NCBI GenBank assembly: GCA_020633435.1 | Contig: JACKDP010000002.1 | Location: 372,001-436,000 of the forward strand | Length of the DNA: 64,000 nt | Reading direction: 5' to 3' | Origin: Myxococcales bacterium | Lineage (GTDB): Bacteria; Myxococcota_A; Bradymonadia; UBA7976; UBA1532 | Made by a program: the position numbers and the translations under genes | Part shown: positions 24,034 to 34,892 of the stretch, in pieces | Numbering within the stretch: position 1 is the stretch's first letter | Layout: every line of letters starts with the position of its first letter | Notes under the pieces: model-generated | Database searches by the model: none | What the model saw: the letters and a program-made list of their open reading frames with translations, nothing else | What the model was told of the DNA's origin: nothing

Positions 24034-24900
24034 ATGCACGCCAGCACCCCGGCCCGCGAGGGCCACCCGCTCCGCTTCTCCACGATCGACGCCGCCGACC
24101 TCGCCGATCACGCCGACACCATCGAGGCCATCTACGACGCCCGCCACACCGGCATCGTGGTGCGCGGGGCCTTCCCCGCCGAGCGCACGGCGGCGACCGT
24201 CGCCCGCCTCGGCGCGGCCGACCTGGCCGACCAGTGGGCGGCCCCGAACGCCGGCATGACCGGCGGCGAGATCCGCACCATCGGCGACGCCGCGACGCCC
24301 ACCTTCACGGCGCTGCGCGGCCCGTCCATCGAGCGCTACGGCGACAACGTGGCCCAGCACGCCCGGCGCGCCGCCGCCGTCTTCGGCGACGCCGATGGCC
24401 CCACGCCCGCGGTCCAGGGCCTCCTCGGTGGCCTCTTCGGCGGCCGCCCGGCCGCGCCGCCCGTCTTCGATGACGGCTTCACCTGGGCCCCCTACAACCT
24501 GCGCGCCCTCGACCCGGGCCAGCAGATCTACTCGCACCACGACAACCACTTCGGCCTCGAGGTCTACAAGCGGATGCCCACCGACCTGGATCGCACCACG
24601 ATCCTGAGCTGGTTCATCACGCTGCAGGCCCCGGACGCGGGCGGCGAGCTGGTGGTCTATGGGCTCTGGGGCAGCGATCCGAACCTGCCCATGCTGCCGA
24701 CGCGCTTCATCGACACGGCGGCCCTGGAGGCCCACTTCGCCAAGGAGATCATCGACTTGCGGGCGGGCGACCTCGTCGTCTTCGACGCCGGTCGGCACGT
24801 CCACCGCGTCGCGCCCATCCAGGGGGCGCGCCCGCGGCTGACCATGGGCGGGTTCCTGACCATCGACACGGCGCGGACGCGCCTGGCCTTCTGGAGCTGA
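24034..24900 (+). CDS. 2-oxoglutarate/Fe(II)-dependent oxygenase-like protein
   Basis: 288 residues, no signal peptide. A jelly-roll oxygenase pattern is visible: H168-x-D170 in SHHDNHF as the first two iron ligands, and a distal region AGDLVVFDAGRHVHRV (H255 or H257) followed by RPRLTMGGFL, where R266 or R268 could bind the 2-oxoglutarate carboxylate. The substrate cannot be deduced; the family includes amino-acid and peptidyl hydroxylases. It is divergent from the FGE-like gene, with 124 bp between starts. GGGGAGAG precedes the ATG. Confidence 0.75.
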   Translation: MHASTPAREGHPLRFSTIDAADLADHADTIEAIYDARHTGIVVRGAFPAERTAATVARLGAADLADQWAAPNAGMTGGEIRTIGDAATPTFTALRGPSIERYGDNVAQHARRAAAVFGDADGPTPAVQGLLGGLFGGRPAAPPVFDDGFTWAPYNLRALDPGQQIYSHHDNHFGLEVYKRMPTDLDRTTILSWFITLQAPDAGGELVVYGLWGSDPNLPMLPTRFIDTAALEAHFAKEIIDLRAGDLVVFDAGRHVHRVAPIQGARPRLTMGGFLTIDTARTRLAFWS

Positions 24901-24927
24901 CGGCGCGCCGCCGCCCGGCGGCTCACT

Positions 24928-24966
24928 CGGCTCAGCCCACCCGGCTCAGCCCACTCGGCTCAGCCC
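24928..24966. repeat. Short tandem repeat, 14-bp period, about three units
   Basis: The core CGGCTCAGCCC begins at 24928, 24942 and 24956, separated by CACCC- or CACTC-like linkers. It lies between the oxygenase and DUF1993 genes and runs into the last codons of the latter. Likely slippage-generated; no function is proposed. Confidence 0.75.
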
Positions 24967-25481
24967 TGGGTGGCCGGCAGGCGCAGGGGCAGGCGGCCGA
25001 GGTAGTCGAGCTTGCCCAGGCTCACGCCGTTGTGGCGCAGGATCGAGTAGGCCGTCGTCACGTGGAAGTAGAAGTTCGGTACCAGGTAGTGCGCCAGGTA
25101 GTCGGCCCCGGTCATGTAGCGGCCGCCCCAGTAGGGCAGGGCGATGACGCGCTCGTCGGCGCCCGCGAAGGCCGCCTCGTCGAAGCTCCCCAGCAGCTCC
25201 ACCACCGCCTTCAGGCGCGTCTGCAGCTCGGCCACGGTGGCCTCGTTGTCGGCGTGGGCCGGGACCGTCCGGTCCGCCAGGCGCCCGGCGCCGTTCTTGG
25301 CGTTGTCGCAGGCCACCTGGATCTGCCGCATGAGGTTGAACTGGTCGGGGGCCAGCCGCGCGTTCAGCAGCACGGCCGGATCGAACTTCTTCTCGGCGGC
25401 GTAGGCGACGGCCTTGTCCAGGTCGGCGCAGAGGTTGTTGAGGTGCTCGGCGAAGCGCGCAAACGTCGCGACGTAGTTCAT
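24960..25481 (-). CDS. DUF1993 family protein
   Basis: 173 residues matching the DUF1993 pattern: MNYVATFARFAEHLNNL at the start, FDPAVLLNARLAPDQFNLMRQIQ, CDNAKNGAGRLA, and the C-terminal PNFYFHVTTAYSILRHNGV. The family is a DinB-like four-helix bundle of unknown function, sometimes suspected to bind metal through conserved His; the HVTTAYSILRHNGV segment fits that. GGAGATC lies just before the ATG at 25481. Convergent with the oxygenase gene. Confidence 0.88.
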   Translation of the reverse strand: MNYVATFARFAEHLNNLCADLDKAVAYAAEKKFDPAVLLNARLAPDQFNLMRQIQVACDNAKNGAGRLADRTVPAHADNEATVAELQTRLKAVVELLGSFDEAAFAGADERVIALPYWGGRYMTGADYLAHYLVPNFYFHVTTAYSILRHNGVSLGKLDYLGRLPLRLPATQG

Positions 25482-25680
25482 CGGATCTCCTGCGGGTAGG
25501 CGGTCGACGACGGCGGCCGGCGGGTCGCCGTTCGACCCGAGTGGATGCCACGTCCGGCCTGCTCGTCGCCACCCCGGCGTGGCCCCGCGGCCCCTCGACC
25601 AGAAAAAGTCGCGCGGGCGTTGCACGCCTGGTCGGTGGGCGGTGTTGGGCCGGGTGCAGCGACACACACTGGAGCTTCCC

Positions 25681-26454
25681 ATGCGCGCCCTGACCACCCT
25701 CCTCCTCCTCGCCGTCAGCACCCCCGCCCTCGCCGTCGTGCCGATGACGGACGTCACCGTCACCAGCAACGGCACCTCCAGCTACCTGGAGATCGTCGGG
25801 ACGGCCGACCGGGACGCCATCGTCGTCCGCGCGCTGCCGAACGGCTCGTGGGTCGTCTCCAACACCATCGACGGCGACGACTACTACTGGACGGGCCCGG
25901 CGCACGCCGGCGTCTACATCGACGGCCTCGCGGGCGACGACATCCTCTGGGTCGCGGTGCGGGCCGACTACGCCACCATCTACGGCGACGACGGCGACGA
26001 CTCCGTGATCTGCGCCTCCAAGGACGGCTGCCTCGCCTGGCTGGGCAGCGGCGCCGACAGCTACCTCCCCGACTTCTGGTTCGACGAGCCCACCGGCATC
26101 CACGTGGTCTTCGGTGAGGGTGGCCCTGACGACATCTTCGGCGACGACGGCGACGACGTCCTCATCGGCGGCTCGGGTGCGGACACCATCTACGGCTACG
26201 GCGGCGACGACGACCTCCGCGGCGACAGCGGGTCCGACACCATCTACGGCGGCGACGGCGACGACCACATCGAGGGCGGCGACGGCGACGACTGGCTCTA
26301 CGGCGGCCGCAACGCCGACCGCATCTGGGGCGGCCCCGGCGACGACGAGATCCACGGCAACGAGGGCGGCGACACCCTGTGGGGCAACAGCGGCCTCGAC
26401 AACTGCTACGGCGGCGACGGCAACGACACCCTCAAGTGGAGCTGCTGGAACTGA
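25681..26454 (+). CDS. Secreted RTX-type calcium-binding repeat protein
   Basis: 257 residues. Signal peptide MRALTTLLLLAVSTPALA, no lipobox. From about 70 onward the protein is almost entirely RTX-like nonapeptides (GGxGxDxxx variants such as YGGDGDDHI, IWGGPGDDEI, IYGYGGDDDL), which form a calcium-stabilised beta-roll. A single Cys pair-like region (CASKDGC) interrupts the repeats and the protein ends WSCWN. There is no catalytic or toxin domain and no type I secretion system nearby; with a Sec signal it may be exported by Sec rather than type I. Probably a structural surface or matrix protein. Confidence 0.85.
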   Translation: MRALTTLLLLAVSTPALAVVPMTDVTVTSNGTSSYLEIVGTADRDAIVVRALPNGSWVVSNTIDGDDYYWTGPAHAGVYIDGLAGDDILWVAVRADYATIYGDDGDDSVICASKDGCLAWLGSGADSYLPDFWFDEPTGIHVVFGEGGPDDIFGDDGDDVLIGGSGADTIYGYGGDDDLRGDSGSDTIYGGDGDDHIEGGDGDDWLYGGRNADRIWGGPGDDEIHGNEGGDTLWGNSGLDNCYGGDGNDTLKWSCWN

Positions 26455-26470
26455 GCCCACCGCGGGCTCA
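26452..26470. terminator. Hairpin made of the two convergent stop codons
   Basis: TGAGCCC at 26452-26458 pairs with GGGCTCA at 26464-26470 around a 5-nt loop. The left arm contains the RTX gene's stop codon and the right arm the meaB stop. It could act as a bidirectional terminator, but there is no T tract on either side. Confidence 0.35.
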
Positions 26471-27468
26471 CCCCCCCAGGAACGTCTCCACCAGCCCCTC
26501 CGCCGCCGTCGTCGGCGCCACCCGTCCCGCCGCGACGTCCGCCTCGACCGCCGGCAGGGCCGCCAGCACCCGCGCATCGGCGCGCAGCCGGCGCCGCAGG
26601 TGTTCGTCGATCTGGGCCCAGAGCGCGCCGACCTGCTGGCGGGCTCGCCGAGGGCCCAGCGCCCCAGCCGCTTCGAGCGCTGCCCGGTGGTCCACGATGT
26701 CCTGCCAGACCGCGTCCACCCCTTCACCCGTCAGCGCGCTGGCCAGGCGCACCCGCGGCGTCCAGCCCGGGAGCGTCGGGCGCAGGTGGTGCAGGGCCTG
26801 GCGGTGCTCGTGGGCGGCGCGCTCGGCGGCGGGGCGGTTGTCGCCGTCGGCCTTGTGGATGACCACCACGTCGCAGAGCTCCATGAGGCCCCGCTTGATG
26901 CCCTGCAGGGCGTCCCCGGCGCCGGCGAGCATGAGCGCGACGAAAGTATCCGTCATTTCAGCCACTTGCGTCTCGGACTGGCCGACGCCCACGGTCTCGA
27001 CGATCACCACGTCGTAGCCCGCGGCCTCGCAGAGCAGCAGGGCCTCCCGGGTGTGGCCGGCGACGCCGCCCAGGGTGCCGCTGGTGGGGGAGGGGCGGAT
27101 GAAGGCGGCGGGATCGGCCGAGAGGGCCGTCATTCGGGTCTTGTCGCCCAGGATGCTGCCGCCGGTGAGGGCGCTCGTCGGATCGATGGCCAGCACGGCG
27201 ACGCGGTGGCCGCGGGCCGTGAGCCGCGTGCCCAGGGCCTCGATGAAGGTGCTCTTGCCGACGCCGGGCACGCCCGTCAGGCCCACGCGCAGGGCGCCGC
27301 CGGTGCGGGGCAGCAGGCGCGTCAGCAGCTCGGCGGCGTCGCGGCGGTGCTCGGGGCGGCTGGACTCGACGCGGGTGATGGCCTGGGCGAGGGCGGCGCG
27401 GTCGCCGGCCTCGACGCCGGCCACCAGCGCGTCGACGCCGGGCAGGCGGCGTCGGGCGGCGGGCGGCC

Positions 27469-27472
<4 letters not shown>
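26468..27472 (-). CDS. meaB: MeaB/ArgK-family GTPase, methylmalonyl-CoA mutase chaperone
   Basis: 334 residues. P-loop GVPGVGKS (67-74), switch region DPTSALTGGSILGDKTRM, IRPSPTSGTLGGV, ETVGVGQSE and HKADGDN (N/TKxD-like base specificity). This G3E-type GTPase protects adenosylcobalamin-dependent methylmalonyl-CoA mutase and gates cofactor loading. The GTG start overlaps the mutase stop (GTGA), so the two are translationally coupled, which firmly sets the function. Confidence 0.95.
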
Positions 27473-29601
<2,129 letters not shown>

Positions 29602-29655
29602 CGGCCACCTCCTTGGCGCGCCATGCTACCACCGCCGCCGCCGCGAGCGCAGCCG

Positions 29656-30648
29656 TCAGGCGGCGCTGCGCCGCCAGCGACCGGGGCTCTCGCCATGCCA
29701 CCGCTGGAAGGCGCGGTGGAAGGCGGTCTCGTCGGCGTAGCCCACCAGCAGCGCCACCTCCACCAGCGTCAGCCCGGGGTCGGCGAGGTGGCGCTCGGCC
29801 GCCAGCCGGCGCTCTTCGTCCAGGATGAGCTGGAAGCTGGTGCCGGCCTGGGCGAGCTGGCGCTGCAGCGAGCGGCCGCTGGTGCCGAGCCGCTCGGCGA
29901 CGCGGCCGAGGTCGGCGGTGCCCGTCGGCAGCAGCCGCGCGAGGGCCAGCCGGACGCGGCCGGGCAGGTCGCGCCCCACCGGCTGGCCGAGCTGCTCGGC
30001 CTGCCGCGCCATGAGCCGCCCGAGGATCTCGTTGCTCTCCGGCAGCGGCCGCGTCCAGGTGGCGTCGTCGAGCCAGGCCGCGTCCTCCTCGGCCCGCCAC
30101 GCGACGCGGGGCCCGAACAGGCGCAGGGCCAGGGCGGCGTCGCGGGCCGGGGCCCGCCGCAGCGTCGTGCGCAGGGGGCAGAGGCCGCCCTCCAGCCGGC
30201 CCGAGAAGCGCGAGAGGGTCATGGCGAGCGCGAACGCGGCGCCCTCCGGGTCGTCGGCCCCCATGCACAGCTTCCAGGCGTCCCCCTCGCGGGTCACCTC
30301 GAGCCGCAGGTCGGGGTGCACGACGTGGAAGTACCGCGCGAGCGCGCGCACCCCGCCGCCGACGGTCGTGCCGTTGGCCCCGAGGAAGTCGATCACCAGG
30401 AAGTTGCCGAAGGGCGAGCACTCCACCGCCCGCAGGAAGAGGTCCGGATCGCCGCTGGCCTCCACCAGCCGGCGCCACACCCGATCGCAGGTGTCGAGGG
30501 CGATGCGCTGCTCCGGGTCGTCCAGCGCGGCGCGCTCGATGCCCTGCTCGGCGAGGATGGGGCCCACCCGCACCCCGGCCTGCTCGGCGGCCACCACGAG
30601 CGCGCGGCAGCACTCGACCATCTCTCCCTGGATTCCGGCGGCGCTCAT
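29656..30648 (-). CDS. AraC-family transcriptional regulator
   Basis: 330 residues. An N-terminal domain of about 220 residues has the pattern of the AraC-like 'arabinose-binding' group that includes OruR and ToxT-like regulators (GVRVGPILAEQGI, DPDLFLRAVECSPFGNFLVIDFL). The C-terminal double helix-turn-helix carries LGRVAERLGTSGRSLQRQLAQAG and the conserved VEVALLVGYADETAFHRAFQRWHGESPGRWR. GGGGAGGG precedes the ATG. It is divergent from the two-gene run at 30800, and a 21-bp-period repeat lies in the 151-bp space between them, suggesting that it controls that run and itself. The effector is unknown. Confidence 0.9.
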   Translation of the reverse strand: MSAAGIQGEMVECCRALVVAAEQAGVRVGPILAEQGIERAALDDPEQRIALDTCDRVWRRLVEASGDPDLFLRAVECSPFGNFLVIDFLGANGTTVGGGVRALARYFHVVHPDLRLEVTREGDAWKLCMGADDPEGAAFALAMTLSRFSGRLEGGLCPLRTTLRRAPARDAALALRLFGPRVAWRAEEDAAWLDDATWTRPLPESNEILGRLMARQAEQLGQPVGRDLPGRVRLALARLLPTGTADLGRVAERLGTSGRSLQRQLAQAGTSFQLILDEERRLAAERHLADPGLTLVEVALLVGYADETAFHRAFQRWHGESPGRWRRSAA

Positions 30649-30674
30649 GGGCCCTCCCCTCGACAGCAGGGCCC

Positions 30675-30703
30675 AGCCTACTGCGTCCGGCGCCCCCTGC
30701 CAG
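30675..30703 (-). promoter_or_regulatory. Promoter of the AraC-type gene, overlapping the operator
   Basis: On the minus strand CTGGCA (30703-30698) and TAGGCT (30680-30675) are separated by 17 bp. The -35 hexamer sits inside the first 21-bp repeat, so a bound regulator should affect its own promoter. Confidence 0.45.
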
Positions 30704-30760
30704 CCGGTTGGCGCCAACTGCAAGGCCGGTGGCGCCCACGGCCAAGTCGGCGGCCCCCCC
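30698..30760. promoter_or_regulatory. Three tandem 21-bp half-site-like repeats (candidate AraC-type operator)
   Basis: Three units begin at 30698, 30719 and 30740, each of 21 bp. Units 1 and 2 agree at 16 of 21 positions and units 2 and 3 at 14 of 21; the shared core is GG(T/C)GGCGCC-like near the end of each unit. A 21-bp period (two helical turns) is the classical spacing of AraC I1/I2 sites, and the repeat lies between a divergent AraC-family gene and its probable targets. The third unit would touch the -35 region of the rightward promoter. Confidence 0.6.
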
Positions 30761-30799
30761 GGCCGGGCACGATGCACCCACCACCCCGAGGAGGAACCC

Positions 30800-31081
30800 A
30801 TGTGGATGCTGGTGCTGGCCCTCTGTGCCGGTCCCCCGGCCGTGACCCCGACCGACGAGCGCCGCGTGGGCGCCGTCGCCGAGGCGCTGCCGGCGGGGCC
30901 CTACTGCTACGTCCGCCTGGAAGGCCCGGACTGGCTCGCCACCCTGGGGGCCTGCCCCGCGGTGGCCGCCCGGGTGCAGGCCCGGATCTTCGGGTGGCGG
31001 CAGGATCACGCCTCCGCCCGCCTCGGCCGGCGCTTCGAGCGCGTCGGCTTCGCGACCCTCACGATGGAGTCCAACCCATGA
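30800..31081 (+). CDS. Small secreted protein, unknown function
   Basis: 93 residues. A short hydrophobic N-terminus (MWMLVLALCAGPPA) suggests export, although the signal is very short and a lipobox-like LALC is not canonical. The mature part has two Cys (in PYCYVRLEG and LGACPAVA) and an Arg-rich C-terminus. GAGGAGG is placed correctly before the ATG. Its stop overlaps the next start (ATGA), so the two genes are coupled and probably under control of the divergent AraC-type regulator. Confidence 0.65.
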   Translation: MWMLVLALCAGPPAVTPTDERRVGAVAEALPAGPYCYVRLEGPDWLATLGACPAVAARVQARIFGWRQDHASARLGRRFERVGFATLTMESNP

Positions 31082-31659
31082 AGACGACTGCCTTTTTCTC
31101 GATTCTCCTCGCCCTGTCGGCCTGCGGCACCGACGACGACGCCTTCGATGGCCCGGACGCCATGGTCGCCGACGAGGCCGACGCGGCGCCCCCGGCCGCC
31201 GTCGAGCCCACCATCGAGGCGCTGGAGGCCTGCGAGGCCGAGGCCTTCGAGCCGCCGGCGCTGGAGGGCCCCGGCATGGGCGCGCCCCCCGAGGGCGCGG
31301 TGGTGGCGAGCGCCACGGTGCTCTACCTGCGGCCGGGCGCGGCGGCGAAGGCCCAGTTCCTGGAGGTGCTCGGGCCCGTCGCCGCGACGCTCGCGACCTC
31401 GGATGGCCTGCTGGCCCAGGCCCTGACCTACGACGATCGCTGCGGCGTCGCCCGCACCTTCACCGTCTGGCGCGACGCGGCCGCCATGTACGGCTTCGTG
31501 GCCAGCCCCGCCCATGTGGCCGCCATGGCCCAGCAGGGCGAGTTCGGCCGGCCGGAGTCGACGGTGGTGCACTGGGAGGTGGACGCGGACGCCTTCCCGC
31601 CCACCTGGGACGAGGCGCTCGACGTCGTCCGCGCGGCCCCCTCCCTCGGCGAGCGGTAG
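31078..31659 (+). CDS. Lipoprotein with an antibiotic-monooxygenase-like (ABM) domain
   Basis: 193 residues. Lipobox ALSAC (C16), Asp/Ala-rich linker, then from about 85 an alpha/beta pattern resembling dimeric ferredoxin-like ABM proteins: VVASATVLYLRPGAAAKAQF, LAQALTYDDRCGVARTFTVWRD and FVASPAHVAAMA. Such domains occur in heme-degrading and quinone-forming monooxygenases, but no key residue is diagnostic here, so an enzyme activity is unproven. Second gene of the AraC-linked pair. Confidence 0.72.
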   Translation: MKTTAFFSILLALSACGTDDDAFDGPDAMVADEADAAPPAAVEPTIEALEACEAEAFEPPALEGPGMGAPPEGAVVASATVLYLRPGAAAKAQFLEVLGPVAATLATSDGLLAQALTYDDRCGVARTFTVWRDAAAMYGFVASPAHVAAMAQQGEFGRPESTVVHWEVDADAFPPTWDEALDVVRAAPSLGER

Positions 31660-31664
31660 CGCCG

Positions 31665-34007
31665 TCAGGCCGCCTTCGCCTTGTTCAGCGCCTCGGTGAG
31701 CTGGACGAGGCTGGCGGGCGTGCGGTCGTAGACGATCTCCTGCCCCTTGAAGTGGCCGAACGTCAGCACGCCGGTGGGGCAGCTCTGCACGCAGGCCGAG
31801 CAGCGCACGCACTCGGGATCGGCCATGGGGATGCCCTTGTTGGCGAAGCTCATGATGTCGATGCCCTGGTGGCAGACCGATGTGCAGACATTGCACGAGA
31901 TGCACTTCTTCTTGTCGGCGAAGATGCGGAACTTCGAGAACCGCGCGTAGATGTGCATCAGCGCCGCGAGCGGGCACGCGAAGCGGCACCAGACGCGCCC
32001 CGAGAAGTGGAAGTAGAAGCTCACGCCCAGGAAGCCGGCGAGGGCGATGTCGACGGCCCACTTGTATGAGAGCGCGCTCTTGCCCTGCAGCCAGGCGTCG
32101 AAGTGGGTGGCCACATAGCCCTCGGGCGAGAGCCAGCCCCAGATGCGCAGGCCCATCATCACGATCGCGAGGGCCAGCACCGCCTGGCCGAGCATGTTGA
32201 GCCGGTTCCACCGTGGCCCGTGGGGCATCTTGTGCCGGTGCGTGTCGCCCAGCGTCTCGGCCAGCGCGCCGCACGAACACACCCAGCCGCAGTAGGCGCC
32301 CTTCCCCCACCGCCGCACGATGAGCGGGATGATCACGAAGGTCTGGATGCTGCCCAGCACCAGCCAGCCGACGATGGGCGCCTGGGTGAACCAGTTGTAG
32401 ACCATCAGCGGCCACGCCAGGATGAACCCGTAGGCCCGCCAGTACGCCCGCTCGGCGATCAGCGGCCCGCCGTCCCCGTAGGGCTCGAAGAACAAGTCCG
32501 CGAAACCCTTGAGGAAAGCGCCGTCGGCGAAGAAGCCGTTGCGGCCCATCCACGGCAAGATGATCTCAGGCAGCAGGAAGAGCGGCACCACCTGGAACGC
32601 CAGCAGCGTGAGGGTCTGGCGCCGCACATAGGGCGTCGGCCGCCGCTTCATCCGCCGGTAGCCGAAGACGCCGATGGCCGTGCTGTAGAGCAGCGTGTAC
32701 CAGAAGGCCGGCCCGCTGGCGGCCCGCAGGACGGTGTAGAGCAGGCCATCGGTGCGCTGGGCCGACTCGCCCAGCTTCTCGCCCAGCCAGCCCATCCACT
32801 TCGCCGGGTTCAGGCTCTCGGTCGGGAACCAGTAGTAGCTCTTCCAGTGATAGATGAAGACACAGAAGGCGAAGAACGCGGCCAGCCCCGCCCACGCCGC
32901 CGGGCTCCACTCGCCGCGGACGCGGATGCCCGACCGCCGGAAGAAGTCCAGCGGGGCCTCGCGGCCGATCATCAGGAAGACGGCGTCGTTGGCCAGCACC
33001 TCGTCGCGGCCGTCGCCGTGGCGCAGGGCGATCTCGGCCGCGTCGATGCGCTGGACCTGGCTGCCCAGCGCCAGCCGCAGCGAGCCCGCCGGGTGAACCG
33101 TCATCATCTCGTGGGTGATGGCCGTCGTCTGCCGCTCGGAGCTCGGCTCCTCCACCGCCACGTCGGCCATGGGATCGGCCACCAACGCCATGATCTGGCT
33201 GGTGTTCTCGGGCTTGGCGCGGTTCAGCTCGGGCTTGCGGTAGCTGAGCGTGACGTGGGCGCCGCAGGTCGTCAGCGCGATGGCCGCCTCCAGGGCCGAG
33301 TCGCCCCCGCCCACCACCAGCACGCGCTGGCCCACGAACTCCTTGGGATCGTGCAGGCGGTTGAAGACCTTCTCGCTCTCCTCGCCCGGCACCCCCAGCT
33401 TACGGAAGTTGCCGCTGCGCCCGATGGCGACGATGACGCGCAGCGCCTTCGCGACCGCGCCCCCGGCCAGGTGCACCTCGATGATCTTGCCCTTGCGGGC
33501 CAGCCGCTCCACCCGCCCCGGCGTCGTCTCCACGCCGGCGGCGGCCACCTGCCGGTCCAGATCCGCGACGAGCGGCTCCTTCACCTCGTGGTGGAACCGG
33601 ATGTCCCCGGCCGGCACCATCTCCGTCGGGTAGGTGTAGATGGGCTTCCCCTTGGGGAAGTTCTTCACCGTCGAGAAGGTGCGATCGGCCTCGTAGAGCA
33701 CGCAGGCCAGGCCGGCCTTGCGGGCCTCCACCGCCGCCGCGCAGCCGCTCACGCCGGCGCCGATGATCACCAGGTCGTGCACCCCCGCCTGCCCCCGCGC
33801 CCCCGCGAAGTCGGGCTCGGCGAGGATGGCCTGCACCGCCCGCGCGCCGGTGTCGGCGCTGAACTTCAGCAGCGGGATGCCGGTGAGGTCGCCCACCACC
33901 CGCACGCCGGGCACGTTGGTCAGCCCGCCCTCCCGCACGTCGGGCAGCTTCTCGACGGTGCCCGCCGGCCAGCCGGTGTGCAGCCACCGCATGTAGCGCG
34001 CGATCAT
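31665..34007 (-). CDS. Fusion of a thioredoxin-reductase-like flavoprotein and a NapH/CcoG-like membrane polyferredoxin
   Basis: 780 residues. The N-terminal half (about 75-345) has two Rossmann motifs, VIIGAGVSG for FAD and VLVVGGGDSALEAA for NAD(P)H, and ends GREAPLDFF. A central membrane part follows with about six hydrophobic helices (from about 365). Between helices lie CGWVCSCGALAE and CRFACPLAAL, as in the NapH/NosR/CcoG group, and then two [4Fe-4S] motifs, CISCNVCTSVCHQG and CVRCSACVQSCPTG. Electrons probably flow from NAD(P)H through FAD to iron-sulfur centres and a membrane acceptor. AGAGGGAA precedes the ATG. The partner is unknown. Confidence 0.88.
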   Translation of the reverse strand: MIARYMRWLHTGWPAGTVEKLPDVREGGLTNVPGVRVVGDLTGIPLLKFSADTGARAVQAILAEPDFAGARGQAGVHDLVIIGAGVSGCAAAVEARKAGLACVLYEADRTFSTVKNFPKGKPIYTYPTEMVPAGDIRFHHEVKEPLVADLDRQVAAAGVETTPGRVERLARKGKIIEVHLAGGAVAKALRVIVAIGRSGNFRKLGVPGEESEKVFNRLHDPKEFVGQRVLVVGGGDSALEAAIALTTCGAHVTLSYRKPELNRAKPENTSQIMALVADPMADVAVEEPSSERQTTAITHEMMTVHPAGSLRLALGSQVQRIDAAEIALRHGDGRDEVLANDAVFLMIGREAPLDFFRRSGIRVRGEWSPAAWAGLAAFFAFCVFIYHWKSYYWFPTESLNPAKWMGWLGEKLGESAQRTDGLLYTVLRAASGPAFWYTLLYSTAIGVFGYRRMKRRPTPYVRRQTLTLLAFQVVPLFLLPEIILPWMGRNGFFADGAFLKGFADLFFEPYGDGGPLIAERAYWRAYGFILAWPLMVYNWFTQAPIVGWLVLGSIQTFVIIPLIVRRWGKGAYCGWVCSCGALAETLGDTHRHKMPHGPRWNRLNMLGQAVLALAIVMMGLRIWGWLSPEGYVATHFDAWLQGKSALSYKWAVDIALAGFLGVSFYFHFSGRVWCRFACPLAALMHIYARFSKFRIFADKKKCISCNVCTSVCHQGIDIMSFANKGIPMADPECVRCSACVQSCPTGVLTFGHFKGQEIVYDRTPASLVQLTEALNKAKAA

Positions 34008-34178
34008 GTTCCCTCTCTGCTAGACGCCCTGATCACCGCCACGGCCGGCCGCTGGCGTCAACCGCGATGAGCACGCTGACCGGCCCGGCCACGGTGGCGC
34101 CGGCCCGGGTAGGGTGGTACGACCACCGTGGGGCCTTCGCAGGCAGGCGAGGTCGCCCTCCCAGACTCCCGAGGTCCC

Positions 34179-34892
34179 ATGCGATACACAGCGCTTCCGC
34201 CCATCGTCCTGGTCGCCACGCTGGCCACCGCGTGCTCCCTGGGCCACCTCGAGCCCCGGCGTTCGGACGGCCGGTCCGAGCCCAGCGAGGAGGTCCGGGA
34301 CATCATCCTGGCTCTGCCTCCCTGGTTGCTCTCATCGCCGGGCTGGCACCCCGACGCCGAGCCCTTCGACCAGACCGATCTGGACGCCTACACGCTCGCC
34401 GCCCTCCGGCTGCAGCGGCACGCGGTGTCGGATGTGCGCGCAGGCATCGAGCTGGCGCTCGCCGATCGATCGGCCGGTGTTCGGGAGTCGGCGGTCGCCA
34501 ACGTGTTCGTCCTGCTCCGGGTGCTCTTCGATGTGCCGGAGACCATTGCCCAGACGAGTCTGCGCAACGCATCGCCCTACGCGGTCTGGGTCGACCGGCC
34601 GGCATCGAGCGTGTATCCGCTGCGCTGGCCGGTCACCGTCGATGCCCGCAACGTCGTGACCGGCATCGCGAGCTTCATGGCCACGCGCGGTGGCGGGCCG
34701 TACCCCGCCCTGGATGACCTCGACGGGTTCGCGGCCACCTATGGCTTCCGCGACCTCCCGGCCTGCGCGGGGCGGTGTGGAGACCGGGACGCTGGAGAGG
34801 CCTGCCAGTGCGACGACGCGTGCCTGGCCGCCGGCGACTGCTGCCTGGACTACGACGACGTCTGCGGTGGGCCTGACGAAGCGGCCGACTAG
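34179..34892 (+). CDS. Lipoprotein with a C-terminal somatomedin-B domain
   Basis: 237 residues. Signal and lipobox LATAC (C19). Residues 40-170 are largely helical, with HEAT-like stretches, and unrecognised. Residues 196-229 carry eight Cys spaced C-x3-C-x8-C-x-C-x3-C-x5-CC-x6-C (196, 200, 209, 211, 215, 221, 222, 229). This is essentially the spacing of somatomedin-B domains such as that of vitronectin, and the CxCDxxC and GDCCxDY context agrees. The domain is a disulfide knot used for protein-protein binding outside the cell. ATG at 34179 is chosen because the signal begins there. Confidence 0.8.
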   Translation: MRYTALPPIVLVATLATACSLGHLEPRRSDGRSEPSEEVRDIILALPPWLLSSPGWHPDAEPFDQTDLDAYTLAALRLQRHAVSDVRAGIELALADRSAGVRESAVANVFVLLRVLFDVPETIAQTSLRNASPYAVWVDRPASSVYPLRWPVTVDARNVVTGIASFMATRGGGPYPALDDLDGFAATYGFRDLPACAGRCGDRDAGEACQCDDACLAAGDCCLDYDDVCGGPDEAAD

